Positions 8,865-18,754 of a DNA stretch of 64,000 nucleotides are shown here, in pieces. The position numbers and the translations under genes were made by a program. The DNA comes from Bacillota bacterium (GTDB taxonomy: Bacteria; Bacillota; Clostridia; Oscillospirales; Ruminococcaceae), in assembly GCA_029572815.1 (NCBI GenBank), contig JAKPUQ010000098.1, positions 95,354 through 159,353 of the forward strand, in the 5' to 3' direction. The notes beneath the pieces were generated by a model, which saw only the letters and a program-made list of their open reading frames with translations, was not told the origin of the DNA and did not search any database. Each line of letters begins with the position of its first letter. Position 1 is the first letter of the stretch.

Positions 8865-11435
8865 ATGAAAAATGTAATTATTGGTATAACTGCTCATGTT
8901 GACTCGGGAAAGACCACTCTTGCAGAGGCAATGCTTTATTCCTCTGGAGCTATAAGAAGTCTTGGGAGAGTTGACAGCGGCAGCTCCACTCTTGATACTA
9001 ATTCAATAGAACGCGAAAGAGGTATCACTATTTTCTCGTCTCAGGCCGAGTTTACAGCAGGGGATACAAGATTTACCCTGCTTGATACACCCGGACACGT
9101 TGATTTCTCTTCCGAGACGGAACGTACTATGCAAGTGATCGATTATGCTGTTCTTGTAATAAGCGGTACAGACGGTGTACAAAGCCATACTACCACGCTG
9201 TGGAAGCTTCTTTGCAAATACAATATCCCTGTTTTTATTTTTGTTAATAAAATGGACCTTATCGGTGCTGACAAAAAGTTTCTTACCGAAAGGCTTCGCA
9301 AGGAGCTTTCTGACAGATGTGTGGATTTTACAGCAGCCAATGACAAAATTGCTGAGGACTGCGCTTCATGCTCTGAGGAGCTTATGGAGCGGTATCTTGA
9401 AAATGGTACTCTTGAAAGAGATACTATAGCTTCCTATATTGCTCAGCGGCAGATCTTTCCGTGTTTCTTTGGTTCAGCACTGAAAATGCATGGAGTAGAG
9501 GAATTTACCGCGCTCCTTGATAAATATACTGTAAATAAAAGCTACTGCGACAGCTTTGGCGCAAAGGTCTATAAGATCTCATATGACACAAAAGGAAGCC
9601 GTCTGACTCATCTTAAAGTTACAGGTGGAATTCTCAAAATGCGTGATGATCTAAGCTATAAGGATCAGGATGGAAATGATGTTAGTGCAAAGGTGAGTTC
9701 TGTCAGGTTCTACACCGGAGAAAAGTTCCGCACAGCTGATCTGGTCAACGCCGGCGAGGTTTGCGCCGTCACAGGACTTACAGGTACCTATGCCGGGCAG
9801 GGGCTTGGAGAGGAAAAGGATTCCGATGAAGCAGCTTTGGAACCTGTAATGACATACCGCGTTTCCCTTCCGGAGGAAAAGAATGTTCATGAGGCGCTTA
9901 AGGAGCTGCGTATGCTTGAGGATCAGGATCCTCAGCTTCACATACTCTGGAATGAGCAGAACCGAGAGATCCATATCCAGCTGATGGGAGTAGTACAGAC
10001 TGAGGTGCTTACTAAGCTTGTTTACGATAAATTTGGTTTTGACATCGCATTTCTTGACGGTGCAGTTACCTACAGGGAGACTATACGAACTTCTGTTGAA
10101 GGCGTAGGACACTATGAGCCGCTCCGCCATTATGCCGAGGCTCATATTCTTATGGAGCCCCTACCACGGGGAAGCGGTATAGTCATTGATACAGTCTGTC
10201 CCGAGGACGAGCTGGACAGGAACTGGCAGAGGCTTATCCTTACGCATATAAAGGAAAAAACTCATATCGGTGTACTTACAGGCTCTCCTGTTACTGATAT
10301 TAAATTTACACTGGTGAAAGGCAAAGCTCACCTCAAGCATACTGAAGGTGGAGATTTCAGACAGGCTACCTATCGTGCCATCAGACAGGGATTAAGACTT
10401 GCGGAGGCGGTTTTGCTTGAGCCATATTATGACTATGAGATCGAAGTGCCCACAGAAAACGTTGGAAGAGCAATTTCCGACCTTCAGCGTATGTGCGCTG
10501 AATTTGATACTCCTGACAATACTGGGGAGAACTCTGTTATAAGAGGAAGTGCACCTGTATCCGAGATGAACAGCTACCAGGCGGAGATAATCGCCTATTC
10601 TCATGGAAAAGGCAAGCTTTCTCTTTCTATGGGAGGCTATAAAGAATGTCACAACTCAGATGATGTAATAAGCGCTTTCGGATATTCTGCCGATAATGAT
10701 ACGGAAAACAGCGCTGATTCTGTATTCTGCTCACATGGTGCAGGGTATCTTGTAAAGTGGGATGAGGTATATGATCATATGCACCTTCCGCTTTATCTCA
10801 GTGAAAACGATGAGACTGATGAAGCTCCCGAAGAGAGAAGAAACAAAGCCCGGAAATTCCTTGAAAAGGCTGTCAGTGATGAAGAGCTTATGGAGATATT
10901 TGAAAGGACCTATGGTAAGATCAACCGTGACCGCCATAAAGCCTTCAAGAAAACAAAAGCTGTCTCCATAGATGATAAGAAAGTACGCCTGCCTAAATAC
11001 GAAGGACCCGACTATCTTCTTGTAGATGGCTACAACATTATTTTCGCCTGGGAGGATCTGAAAAAAATAGCAGAGGATAACCTTGATGCCGCAAGAGGAG
11101 AACTCATCAACCGTATGTGTAATTATCAGGGATATGCGGGCTGTGAGCTGATACTTGTTTTTGATGCGTATCGCGTAAAGGGCAAACACCGTGAAGTCGA
11201 AAAATACTGCAACATCAATATTGTATACACCAAGGAATCGGAGACGGCAGACTCCTATATCGAGAGAGTTACACATGAGCTCTCAAAGAAGCATAAAGTG
11301 AGGGTAGCTACCTCTGACGGTCTTGAACAGATGATAATTCTCGGAAACGGCGCTATGAGGATCTCTGCCGCAGAATTCAGAAAGAGGTACGAAGCTGCCG
11401 AGCGTTCTATAAAAGAGTTCATTGAATCAATGTGA
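8865..11435 (+). CDS. TetM/EF-G-like ribosomal-protection translation GTPase fused to C-terminal YacP/Rae1-like NYN domain
   Basis: AHVDSGKTT, DTPGHVDF, NKMDL G-motifs; EF-G domain IV-like block; C-terminal ~145 aa KYEGPDYLLVDGYNIIFAWEDL...LVFDAYRVKG...VYTKESETADSYIERVTHEL..VRVATSDGLEQMIILGNGAMRISAAEF. Confidence 0.88.
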   Translation: MKNVIIGITAHVDSGKTTLAEAMLYSSGAIRSLGRVDSGSSTLDTNSIERERGITIFSSQAEFTAGDTRFTLLDTPGHVDFSSETERTMQVIDYAVLVISGTDGVQSHTTTLWKLLCKYNIPVFIFVNKMDLIGADKKFLTERLRKELSDRCVDFTAANDKIAEDCASCSEELMERYLENGTLERDTIASYIAQRQIFPCFFGSALKMHGVEEFTALLDKYTVNKSYCDSFGAKVYKISYDTKGSRLTHLKVTGGILKMRDDLSYKDQDGNDVSAKVSSVRFYTGEKFRTADLVNAGEVCAVTGLTGTYAGQGLGEEKDSDEAALEPVMTYRVSLPEEKNVHEALKELRMLEDQDPQLHILWNEQNREIHIQLMGVVQTEVLTKLVYDKFGFDIAFLDGAVTYRETIRTSVEGVGHYEPLRHYAEAHILMEPLPRGSGIVIDTVCPEDELDRNWQRLILTHIKEKTHIGVLTGSPVTDIKFTLVKGKAHLKHTEGGDFRQATYRAIRQGLRLAEAVLLEPYYDYEIEVPTENVGRAISDLQRMCAEFDTPDNTGENSVIRGSAPVSEMNSYQAEIIAYSHGKGKLSLSMGGYKECHNSDDVISAFGYSADNDTENSADSVFCSHGAGYLVKWDEVYDHMHLPLYLSENDETDEAPEERRNKARKFLEKAVSDEELMEIFERTYGKINRDRHKAFKKTKAVSIDDKKVRLPKYEGPDYLLVDGYNIIFAWEDLKKIAEDNLDAARGELINRMCNYQGYAGCELILVFDAYRVKGKHREVEKYCNINIVYTKESETADSYIERVTHELSKKHKVRVATSDGLEQMIILGNGAMRISAAEFRKRYEAAERSIKEFIESM

Positions 11436-11438
11436 AAT

Positions 11439-11468
11439 AAAAGCAGATCTTAAAAAGGTCTGCTTTTG
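11439..11468 (+). terminator. Intrinsic terminator
   Basis: AAAAGCAGA-tcttaaaaagg-TCTGCTTTT. Confidence 0.75.
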
Positions 11469-11669
11469 TTGGTTATATATAATGATATATTTGAATAAAA
11501 CAAAAAAATAATTATAATTTCTGAAAAAATAGTGGAAATTCATTCTCTAATATGTTATAATAAGATTTGATTGGGATTTTTTTAAGGAACGTCGAAAATG
11601 CTTCTTATTTCCGATCACATTTCAGTATATTTTTTCTGCAATGCAGATTTATTTTGAGGAGGCTTGTAC

Positions 11670-13067
11670 ATGAAAAAAGTGCAACTGACAGAAACCGTAT
11701 TGCGTGACGCCAATCAGTCACTGATGGCTACGCGTCTGCCATATTCCGATTATGAGGGTATACTCTCAGATATGGACAAGGCAGGCTACTATTCTATCGA
11801 GTGCTGGGGCGGAGCAACATTTGACTCCTGTCTTCGTTATCTCGGTGAGGATCCCTGGGAGAGACTCCGCAATCTTAGGAAAAATCTTCCTAACAGCAGA
11901 CTTCAGATGCTTCTCAGAGGTCAGAACCTTCTGGGATATAAGCACTATCACGACGATGTTGTTGAGAAGTTTATCGAACTTTCTATCAAAAATGGTATCG
12001 ATGTTATCCGTATCTTCGATGCTCTCAACGATTTCAGAAATATCGAGACTGCTCTCAATGCAACAAAGAAGTACGCAACAGAGAAGACCATCGCTTCAGG
12101 ATGTATCTCATATACACAGAGCCCTGTACACACAGTAGACAAGTATATCGAAATGTGTAAGGAGCTCCAGAAGATGGGCTTTGACACTATCTGCCTCAAG
12201 GATATGGCTGGTACTATGTCTCCCTACGAGGCTGAGCACCTTATCAAGGGCATCAAGGACGCTATCGGCGATATGACCCTTATTCTCCATACCCACTGCA
12301 CGACAGGCATGGCTTACATGACACTCACAAAGGCTATTGAGTCAGGTATCGACGTTATCGACTGCGCAACATCATGCTTCTCAGGCGGTACATCACAGCC
12401 TGCAACAGAGAGTATGTTCTACGCTCTCAGTCAGTATGGTATCGAAACAGGTCTTAACGAGGACATCATCAATAAGGTAAACGACTACTTCAAGCCTATC
12501 AAGCAGAAGTACATCGACAATGGTCAGCTCAATCCCAAGAGCCTTGGTACAGACGCTCAGGCTCTGGTTTACAAGGTTCCCGGTGGTATGCTTTCAAATA
12601 TGATCGCTAACCTTACAGATATGCACGCAATGGATAAGTTTGACGAGGCTCTCGCAGAGATCCCGAAGGTAAGAGCTGATATGGGCTATCCTCCGCTGGT
12701 TACACCTCTTTCTCAGATGGTAGGAAATCAGGCTGTTACAAACGTGCTCGTTGGTGAAAGATACAAGAATATCTCCAAGGAGATCAAGAACTACATAAAG
12801 GGCGAGTACGGTAATCCTCCCGCACCTATCGCACAGGATCTCGTAGATAAGGTTCTTGGCGATGGCGAGGCTGTTGACTGCCGTATCGAAGACCAGAAGA
12901 GAACAGGTGAGGAGTTCACAGCTGCAAGAGAAGCTCTCGGAGACCTCTGCCGCAGCGAGGAGGATGTAATGAGCTACATCTGCTATCCCGACCAGACTCT
13001 CAATTTCCTCAAGGACCGCAAGGCTAAGGAAGAAAACGAAGCTGTTTACACTATTGAGGAAATGTAA
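11670..13067 (+). CDS. oadA: Oxaloacetate decarboxylase alpha (carboxyltransferase) subunit, lacking biotin domain
   Basis: VQLTETVLRDANQSLMATR...ECWGGATFD...LLRGQNLLGYKHY; pyruvate/oxaloacetate carboxyltransferase signature; ends before any biotinyl domain. Confidence 0.92.
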   Translation: MKKVQLTETVLRDANQSLMATRLPYSDYEGILSDMDKAGYYSIECWGGATFDSCLRYLGEDPWERLRNLRKNLPNSRLQMLLRGQNLLGYKHYHDDVVEKFIELSIKNGIDVIRIFDALNDFRNIETALNATKKYATEKTIASGCISYTQSPVHTVDKYIEMCKELQKMGFDTICLKDMAGTMSPYEAEHLIKGIKDAIGDMTLILHTHCTTGMAYMTLTKAIESGIDVIDCATSCFSGGTSQPATESMFYALSQYGIETGLNEDIINKVNDYFKPIKQKYIDNGQLNPKSLGTDAQALVYKVPGGMLSNMIANLTDMHAMDKFDEALAEIPKVRADMGYPPLVTPLSQMVGNQAVTNVLVGERYKNISKEIKNYIKGEYGNPPAPIAQDLVDKVLGDGEAVDCRIEDQKRTGEEFTAAREALGDLCRSEEDVMSYICYPDQTLNFLKDRKAKEENEAVYTIEEM

Positions 13068-13079
13068 GGAGGCAGAGTT

Positions 13080-13463
13080 ATGTTTGATTCAAACTTTTTT
13101 ACTGCTGCTGCCGAAAACGTAAAGGAAATGTCTATCGGTGACGCAGCGATCACTGCTGTGTTCGGTTACTGCGTTGTTTTCTGCGGACTTATTTTTCTGA
13201 TGATCGTTCTCTACTGCACAGGTGCTTACTTCAAGTCAAAGAACGAAAAGGAAAGCGCCGTTGCAGAAGCTGCAAAGAAGATCGCTCCCGAGGCTGCTCC
13301 CGAAGCTGAAAAGGAGCTTCCTCTTGCTCCCGGCTCAGCAGGTCATGTTAAGCTCTTTGACGTTCCTGATAAGGAAGCTGCTATGATAATGGCTATCGTT
13401 GCCGACAAAATGCAGAAGCCGCTCAATGAGCTGCACTTTATTTCCATTAAGGAGGTCAAATAA
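13080..13463 (+). CDS. OadG-family (gamma) subunit-like small membrane protein
   Basis: Single TM plus charged/Ala-Pro-rich tail, positioned between the alpha subunit and biotin carrier. Confidence 0.7.
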   Translation: MFDSNFFTAAAENVKEMSIGDAAITAVFGYCVVFCGLIFLMIVLYCTGAYFKSKNEKESAVAEAAKKIAPEAAPEAEKELPLAPGSAGHVKLFDVPDKEAAMIMAIVADKMQKPLNELHFISIKEVK

Positions 13464-13465
13464 TC

Positions 13466-13867
13466 ATGAAGTATAAAGTAACTCTTAACGGCAAAACCTA
13501 TGAAGTTGAGGTAGAGCAGGGTAAAGCTGTTCTGCTTGATGAATATGAGGCACTTGCGCCAGCTCCTGCAGCCGCCGCTGCTCCTGTTGCAACTGCACCT
13601 GCTGCCGCAGCAGCTCCCGCTCCTGCAACTGCAGCACCTGTTGACCTTGCAGCAGGCGAGACTGTAACAGCTCCTATGCCCGGAAACATCATCAGAGTTG
13701 ACGTTGCAAAGGGCGACGCTGTAAAGGCAGGTCAGATCCTCGTTATTCTCGAGGCTATGAAGATGGAAAATGAGATAGTAGCTCCTAAGGACGGTACAGT
13801 TGCTCAGGTAGTTACAAGCAAGGGTTCTGTTGTAGATACAGGCGCTCCTCTGGTTGTTATCGCATAA
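13466..13867 (+). CDS. Biotin carboxyl carrier protein of sodium-pumping decarboxylase
   Basis: Pro/Ala linker and biotinylation motif EAMKMENEI. Confidence 0.95.
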   Translation: MKYKVTLNGKTYEVEVEQGKAVLLDEYEALAPAPAAAAAPVATAPAAAAAPAPATAAPVDLAAGETVTAPMPGNIIRVDVAKGDAVKAGQILVILEAMKMENEIVAPKDGTVAQVVTSKGSVVDTGAPLVVIA

Positions 13868-13879
13868 GGAGGACTTGAA

Positions 13880-15100
13880 ATGGATATACTTGAAACCCTG
13901 AAGACCCTTTGGGAAAGCTCCGGTTTCCACAGCTTTCTCATTGACGGAGGCTGGAAAAATCTTATAATGATCCTTATTTCCTGCGTCCTCCTTTATCTTG
14001 GTATCAAAAAGAAGTTTGAACCCCTTCTTCTTGTTGGTATCGCATTCGGCTGTCTCCTTGTAAACCTTTCCTACTTCACAGCAGGAGACACATCCGACGC
14101 GCTTTACCACATGAATCTCTGGGATAACTTCCTTGATCCTACTCACGAAGACTATCACAGCTACGGAGCGATCATGGCTCACGGCGGACTTCTTGATATC
14201 CTCTACATAGGTGTCAAGGCGGGTATCTACCCTTCACTCATATTCATGGGCGTTGGTGCTATGACAGACTTCGGTCCCCTTATTTCCAATCCCAAGAGCC
14301 TTCTCCTTGGAGCTGCTGCTCAGATGGGCGTATTCCTCGCATTCTTCGGCGCTGTATGCCTCGGATTCAGTGGAAATCAGGCTGCATCTATCGGAATCAT
14401 TGGTGGCGCTGATGGCCCTACAGCTATCTTCCTTACAACAAAGCTGGCACCTGAGCTCCTCGGACCTATAGCTATTGCAGCTTACTCCTATATGGCTCTT
14501 ATCCCCATGATACAGCCTCCGCTCATGAGACTTCTCACCACCAAGAAGGAAAGAGAAGTAAAGATGGAGCAGACTCGTGTCGTAACCAAGACAGAGAAGA
14601 TCATCTTCCCCATAATCGTTGCTATGTTCGTAATCCTTCTTCTCCCTTCAACAGCTCCTCTTGTAGGCTGCCTCATGCTCGGTAACCTCTGGAGAGAGTG
14701 TGGAGTTACAGAGAGACTATCAGACACAGTTCAGAATGCTCTTATGAACATCGTAACTGTATTCCTTGGAATTTCCGTTGGCGCAACTACAGCTGCTGAC
14801 AGATTCCTCTCGCTTGAGACCATCAAGATCATCGTTCTTGGCCTTACAGCATTTGCTTTCTCAACTATCGGCGGACTTCTCGTCGGAAAGATCATGTATA
14901 AGCTTTCAGGCGGTAAGATCAATCCTCTTATCGGTTCCGCAGGTGTTTCAGCCGTTCCTATGGCTGCCCGTGTATCTCAGATGGAAGGTCAGAAGGCTAA
15001 TCCCTCAAACTTCCTGCTCATGCACGCTATGGGACCGAACGTAGCAGGTGTTATCGGTTCTGCTATCGCAGCAGGATTCCTCCTGGCTGTATTCAAGTGA
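13880..15100 (+). CDS. oadB: Sodium ion-translocating decarboxylase beta subunit
   Basis: Polytopic; GVGAMTDFGPL, GIIGGADGPTAIF, MGPNVAGVIGSA motifs of OadB/GcdB/MmdB. Confidence 0.94.
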   Translation: MDILETLKTLWESSGFHSFLIDGGWKNLIMILISCVLLYLGIKKKFEPLLLVGIAFGCLLVNLSYFTAGDTSDALYHMNLWDNFLDPTHEDYHSYGAIMAHGGLLDILYIGVKAGIYPSLIFMGVGAMTDFGPLISNPKSLLLGAAAQMGVFLAFFGAVCLGFSGNQAASIGIIGGADGPTAIFLTTKLAPELLGPIAIAAYSYMALIPMIQPPLMRLLTTKKEREVKMEQTRVVTKTEKIIFPIIVAMFVILLLPSTAPLVGCLMLGNLWRECGVTERLSDTVQNALMNIVTVFLGISVGATTAADRFLSLETIKIIVLGLTAFAFSTIGGLLVGKIMYKLSGGKINPLIGSAGVSAVPMAARVSQMEGQKANPSNFLLMHAMGPNVAGVIGSAIAAGFLLAVFK

Positions 15101-15123
15101 TATAAATTGAACACATTGCATAT

Positions 15124-15156
15124 AAAGTCACGGCATTCAGGTGCCGTGACTTTTTT
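15124..15156 (+). terminator. Intrinsic terminator of oad operon
   Basis: AAAGTCACGGCA ttcagg TGCCGTGACTTTTTT. Confidence 0.9.
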
Positions 15157-15208
15157 GTTGACAGCCGATCATAAATCCATTATAATTATGTCATAACGGA
15201 GGTGTGAT

Positions 15209-15971
15209 ATGAGTTATTTTACATTTGATAATAAAAAGATATATTATGAGGAGAATGGCAGCGGAACACCACTGTTATTCCTTCATGGCAACACAGCTTC
15301 TTCTAAAATGTTCACAGATTTCAGCAAACGATACACGGACAGTTACAAAGTTATACTCATAGACTTCCTCGGACACGGAAGATCGGAAAGGTTATCGGAA
15401 TTTCCTGCCGATTTATGGTTTTATGAGGCTCAGCAGGCAATTGCATTCCTCAGGCATAAACATTATGACAAGGTTAACATTATAGGTTGCAGCGGGGGGA
15501 GCAATTGTTGCTCTGAATGTAGCACTTGAGGCGTCCGAATGTGTGGACAAAGTCATTGCTGACAGTTTTGAGGGCGAGAAAGCTGATGAAGCCTTTGTAA
15601 AAAATCTGCTTTCCGACCGCAGTTCTTCGCTGGAAGATACAAACGCAAGGGTATTTTACTCCTATATGCACGGTGATGACTGGGAGCAGATCGTACATAA
15701 TGACACATCGGCTATAATCAGACACTCAAAAGAAGTTGTGAATTTCTTCCACAAACCTATCAGTGATCTTAAAGCTAAGGTGCTGCTCACAGGAAGTAAA
15801 GGCGATAAGTTTATGTACAGTGTTGCACATGATTACTACGAAAAAGTATACGGTAATATGCTTGAAAAGCTGACCAATGGCAGTATGCACCTGTTTGAAA
15901 GTGGCGACCACCCTGCCATGATGACAAATCAGGTCGAATTCTATAAGCTCAGCATGGATTTCTTAGCGTAG
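15209..15971 (+). pseudogene. Alpha/beta hydrolase, frameshifted at a G6 tract
   Basis: ORF 15209-15529 (LFLHGNTASSKMF, IDFLGHGRSE, NIIGCSGG) and ORF 15543-15971 align as one protein if one G of agcGGGGGGagc (about 15494-15499) is removed, giving GCSGGAIVALNVALEASECVDK. Confidence 0.85.
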
Positions 15972-16145
15972 AACAAGGCAATTTCAATATATATACAGCC
16001 GTCACAAAAAGTTTTCATGTTTAAGATGAAAAATATTGAGGAAATACTTGCAAAATATCATGAAATAGTGTAAAATAGTAATGTACGTTGTTAATAATAT
16101 AACAACAGCGATCAATGTATCTTATTACGAAAGGATGTCATACCC

Positions 16146-17366
16146 ATGGCAGGATTAAACAAGGTTACTGTAGAAGACATTAACGTTAAGGGCAGAAAGG
16201 TACTCGTAAGAGTAGATTTCAACGTTCCCATGAAGGACGGCGTTATCACAAACGATAACAGAATCCAGGCTGCTCTTCCCACTATCAATAAGCTCGTTGA
16301 GAACGGTGCAAAGGTTGTTCTTTGCTCACATCTCGGCAAGCCCAAGAATGGTCCCGAGGCTATGTTCTCACTGGCTCCCGCAGCAGCAAGACTTGCTGAG
16401 CTGGTAAACACAAAGGTTACATTCGCAGCTGATGATACAGTTGTCGGCGACAACGCTAAGAAGGCTGTTGCTGCTATGAAGGACGGCGAGATCGTTGTTC
16501 TTGAGAATACACGTTTCCGCGGCAACGAGGAGACAAAGAACGGTGAGGAGTTCTCTAAGGAGCTCGCTGACCTCGTTGACGGTGAAGTATTCGTTATGGA
16601 CGCTTTCGGTTCTGCACACAGAGCTCATGCTTCAACAGCAGGAGTTACAAAGTTCGTTAAGGAAACAGCTGTTGGCTACCTCATGCAGAAGGAGATCCAG
16701 TATCTCGGTAATGCAGTAGAGGTTCCTGAGAGACCCTTCGTTGCTATCCTTGGCGGTGCTAAGGTAGCTGATAAGCTCAATGTTATCTCCAACCTTCTTG
16801 AGAAGTGTGACACACTCATCATCGGCGGCGGTATGGCTTATACTTTCATCAAGGCACAGGGCGGTTCAATCGGTATGTCACTTGTTGACGAAGAGAAGCT
16901 TGATTACTGTAAGGAGATGCTCGCTAAGGCTGAGAAGCTCGGCAAGAAGATCCTCCTTCCTGTTGACACAGCTATCGCAGCTTCATTCCCTGATCCTATC
17001 GATGCAGAGATCAGCGTAGAGTATGTTGACGCTGACAAGATCCCTGCTGACAAGATGGGTCTTGATATCGGTCCTAAGACAGCTGCTATCTTCGCTGAAG
17101 CTGCTAAGACAGCAAAGACTGTTGTTTGGAACGGACCTATGGGCGTTTTCGAGAACCCCACACTCAAGAAGGGTACAGTAGCAGTTTGTGAGGCTCTTGC
17201 TGAAGCAGATGCTACAACTATCATTGGCGGCGGCGACTCTGCTACAGCTGCTATCCAGCTCGGTTTCGCTGACAAGATGAGCCACATCTCAACAGGCGGC
17301 GGTGCTTCTCTCGAATACCTCGAGGGCAAGGTTCTCCCCGGTGTTGCAGCTATCGCTGAAAAGTAA
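16146..17366 (+). CDS. pgk: Phosphoglycerate kinase
   Basis: [44 protein letters not shown]. Confidence 0.98.
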   Translation: MAGLNKVTVEDINVKGRKVLVRVDFNVPMKDGVITNDNRIQAALPTINKLVENGAKVVLCSHLGKPKNGPEAMFSLAPAAARLAELVNTKVTFAADDTVVGDNAKKAVAAMKDGEIVVLENTRFRGNEETKNGEEFSKELADLVDGEVFVMDAFGSAHRAHASTAGVTKFVKETAVGYLMQKEIQYLGNAVEVPERPFVAILGGAKVADKLNVISNLLEKCDTLIIGGGMAYTFIKAQGGSIGMSLVDEEKLDYCKEMLAKAEKLGKKILLPVDTAIAASFPDPIDAEISVEYVDADKIPADKMGLDIGPKTAAIFAEAAKTAKTVVWNGPMGVFENPTLKKGTVAVCEALAEADATTIIGGGDSATAAIQLGFADKMSHISTGGGASLEYLEGKVLPGVAAIAEK

Positions 17367-17427
17367 TTATATAATCAATAGGGCGGATAGAAATATTCGC
17401 CCTTGTTGTGGTAAATGAGGTGTTATT

Positions 17428-17634
17428 ATGAAACTCATTACAAGAGCTCAGGAGGATAAGACAACTCTTATTCTTCTTTCAGTCGTTTGCTTTCTTCTCG
17501 GAGTTGTTCTTGGCTTTGCTCTTTCTCCTATAAAGAAGGGCATCGCTATCGGAAACAACAGCGGAAACAATTTTGGCGACAAGGACGCCGATATGTTTCC
17601 TTATGATGATGACGACGACGAAATAAAATTCTGA
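17428..17634 (+). CDS. Small single-TM protein with acidic C-terminus between pgk and tpiA
   Basis: 68 aa, TM LILLSVVCFLLGVVLGFAL, tail DKDADMFPYDDDDDEIKF; tight spacing to tpiA. Confidence 0.6.
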   Translation: MKLITRAQEDKTTLILLSVVCFLLGVVLGFALSPIKKGIAIGNNSGNNFGDKDADMFPYDDDDDEIKF

Positions 17635-17650
17635 TAAAGGAGTTAATATC

Positions 17651-18427
17651 ATGAACAAGTCATTAAGAAAGGCAATTATTGCCGGAAACTGGAAAATGAA
17701 CAAGACTCGTCCTGAAGCTAAGGAGCTTCTCGAGGCTATCAAGCCTCTCGTAGCTAACGCTGAGGGCAAGATCGAGGTTATCGCTTGTGTTCCTTTCACA
17801 AACCTTGAGACAGCTATCAACACAACAGCTGGCAGCAACGTTAAGATCGGTGCTGAGAACGTTCACTTTGAGAAGAGCGGCGCTTTCACAGGAGAGATCT
17901 CCGCTGATATGCTCACAGAGCTGGGCGTTGAGTATGTAGTAATCGGTCACAGCGAAAGAAGACAGTACTTCGGTGAAACAGATGAAACAGTAAACAAGAG
18001 AACTCTTGCTGCTCTGGCTGCAGGTCTCAAGCCTATCGTTTGCGTTGGCGAGCTCAAGTGGGAGCGTCAGTGCAACATCACTGAGGAAGTTATCGCTCGT
18101 CAGATCAAGCTTGATCTCTGGGACGTAACTGCTGAGCAGGTAAAGAACGTAGTTATCGCTTACGAGCCTGTATGGGCTATCGGTACAGGTCTTACTGCTA
18201 CACCTGATCAGGCACAGGAAGTATGTGCATTTATCCGTGCACAGCTTGCTAAGAAGTATGATCAGGCAACTGCTGACGCTGTAACTATCCAGTACGGCGG
18301 ATCAATGAATGCAGGCAATGCTGCAGAGCTTCTTGCACAGCCTGACATCGACGGTGGTCTCATCGGCGGTGCTTCACTGAAGGCTGCTGACTTCAACACA
18401 ATCGTTCAGGCAGCTGTAGAAGGCTGA
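17651..18427 (+). CDS. tpiA: Triosephosphate isomerase
   Basis: IAGNWKMNKT, GHSERRQ, AYEPVWAIGTG, IQYGGSMN, GGLIGGASL. Confidence 0.98.
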   Translation: MNKSLRKAIIAGNWKMNKTRPEAKELLEAIKPLVANAEGKIEVIACVPFTNLETAINTTAGSNVKIGAENVHFEKSGAFTGEISADMLTELGVEYVVIGHSERRQYFGETDETVNKRTLAALAAGLKPIVCVGELKWERQCNITEEVIARQIKLDLWDVTAEQVKNVVIAYEPVWAIGTGLTATPDQAQEVCAFIRAQLAKKYDQATADAVTIQYGGSMNAGNAAELLAQPDIDGGLIGGASLKAADFNTIVQAAVEG

Positions 18428-18447
18428 TAAATCTGATATATCTTATT

Positions 18448-18480
18448 CTCCCGACTGCTTTATACAGTCGGGAGAATAAA
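18448..18480. terminator. Perfect inverted repeat after tpiA (probable terminator)
   Basis: ATTCTCCCGACTG ctttata CAGTCGGGAGAAT; only a weak T tract. Confidence 0.6.
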
Positions 18481-18695
18481 TATATCGATTGATCGATTTT
18501 TTATTTTGTATTTATCTAAACAGTGATCTGTTTTTGATGAATTACATTCTTTGTGCTTTACAAAACTTTTGATAAAACTAAAATGTATATTTTTCGACAA
18601 TTTTGCTCTTTCTAAATTATTCAGTAACTTTATGAGCGGTACAAAACTTATTTCAGATAATTTTGATTGTTTTGATGTACTGCAATATATTATAT

Positions 18696-18724
18696 TTGAC
18701 ATTTTTACGAAAATATCATCTAAG
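18696..18724 (+). promoter_or_regulatory. Possible promoter for the gpmI leader
   Basis: TTGACA 18696-18701, N17, imperfect -10 TCTAAG. Confidence 0.4.
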
Positions 18725-18754
18725 CACAGTAATGTGGGCTATCTGCTTAATGAC

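Noticed and set aside
8865-11435. Calling the TetM-like gene a tetracycline resistance determinant
   Set aside because: Divergent sequence, NYN fusion and chromosomal context without mobile genes do not support a resistance call from sequence alone.
13343-14182. 279-aa minus-strand ORF over the oad operon
   Set aside because: Antisense to well-supported oadG/BCCP/oadB genes; Cys/Ser-rich composition typical of spurious antisense ORFs.
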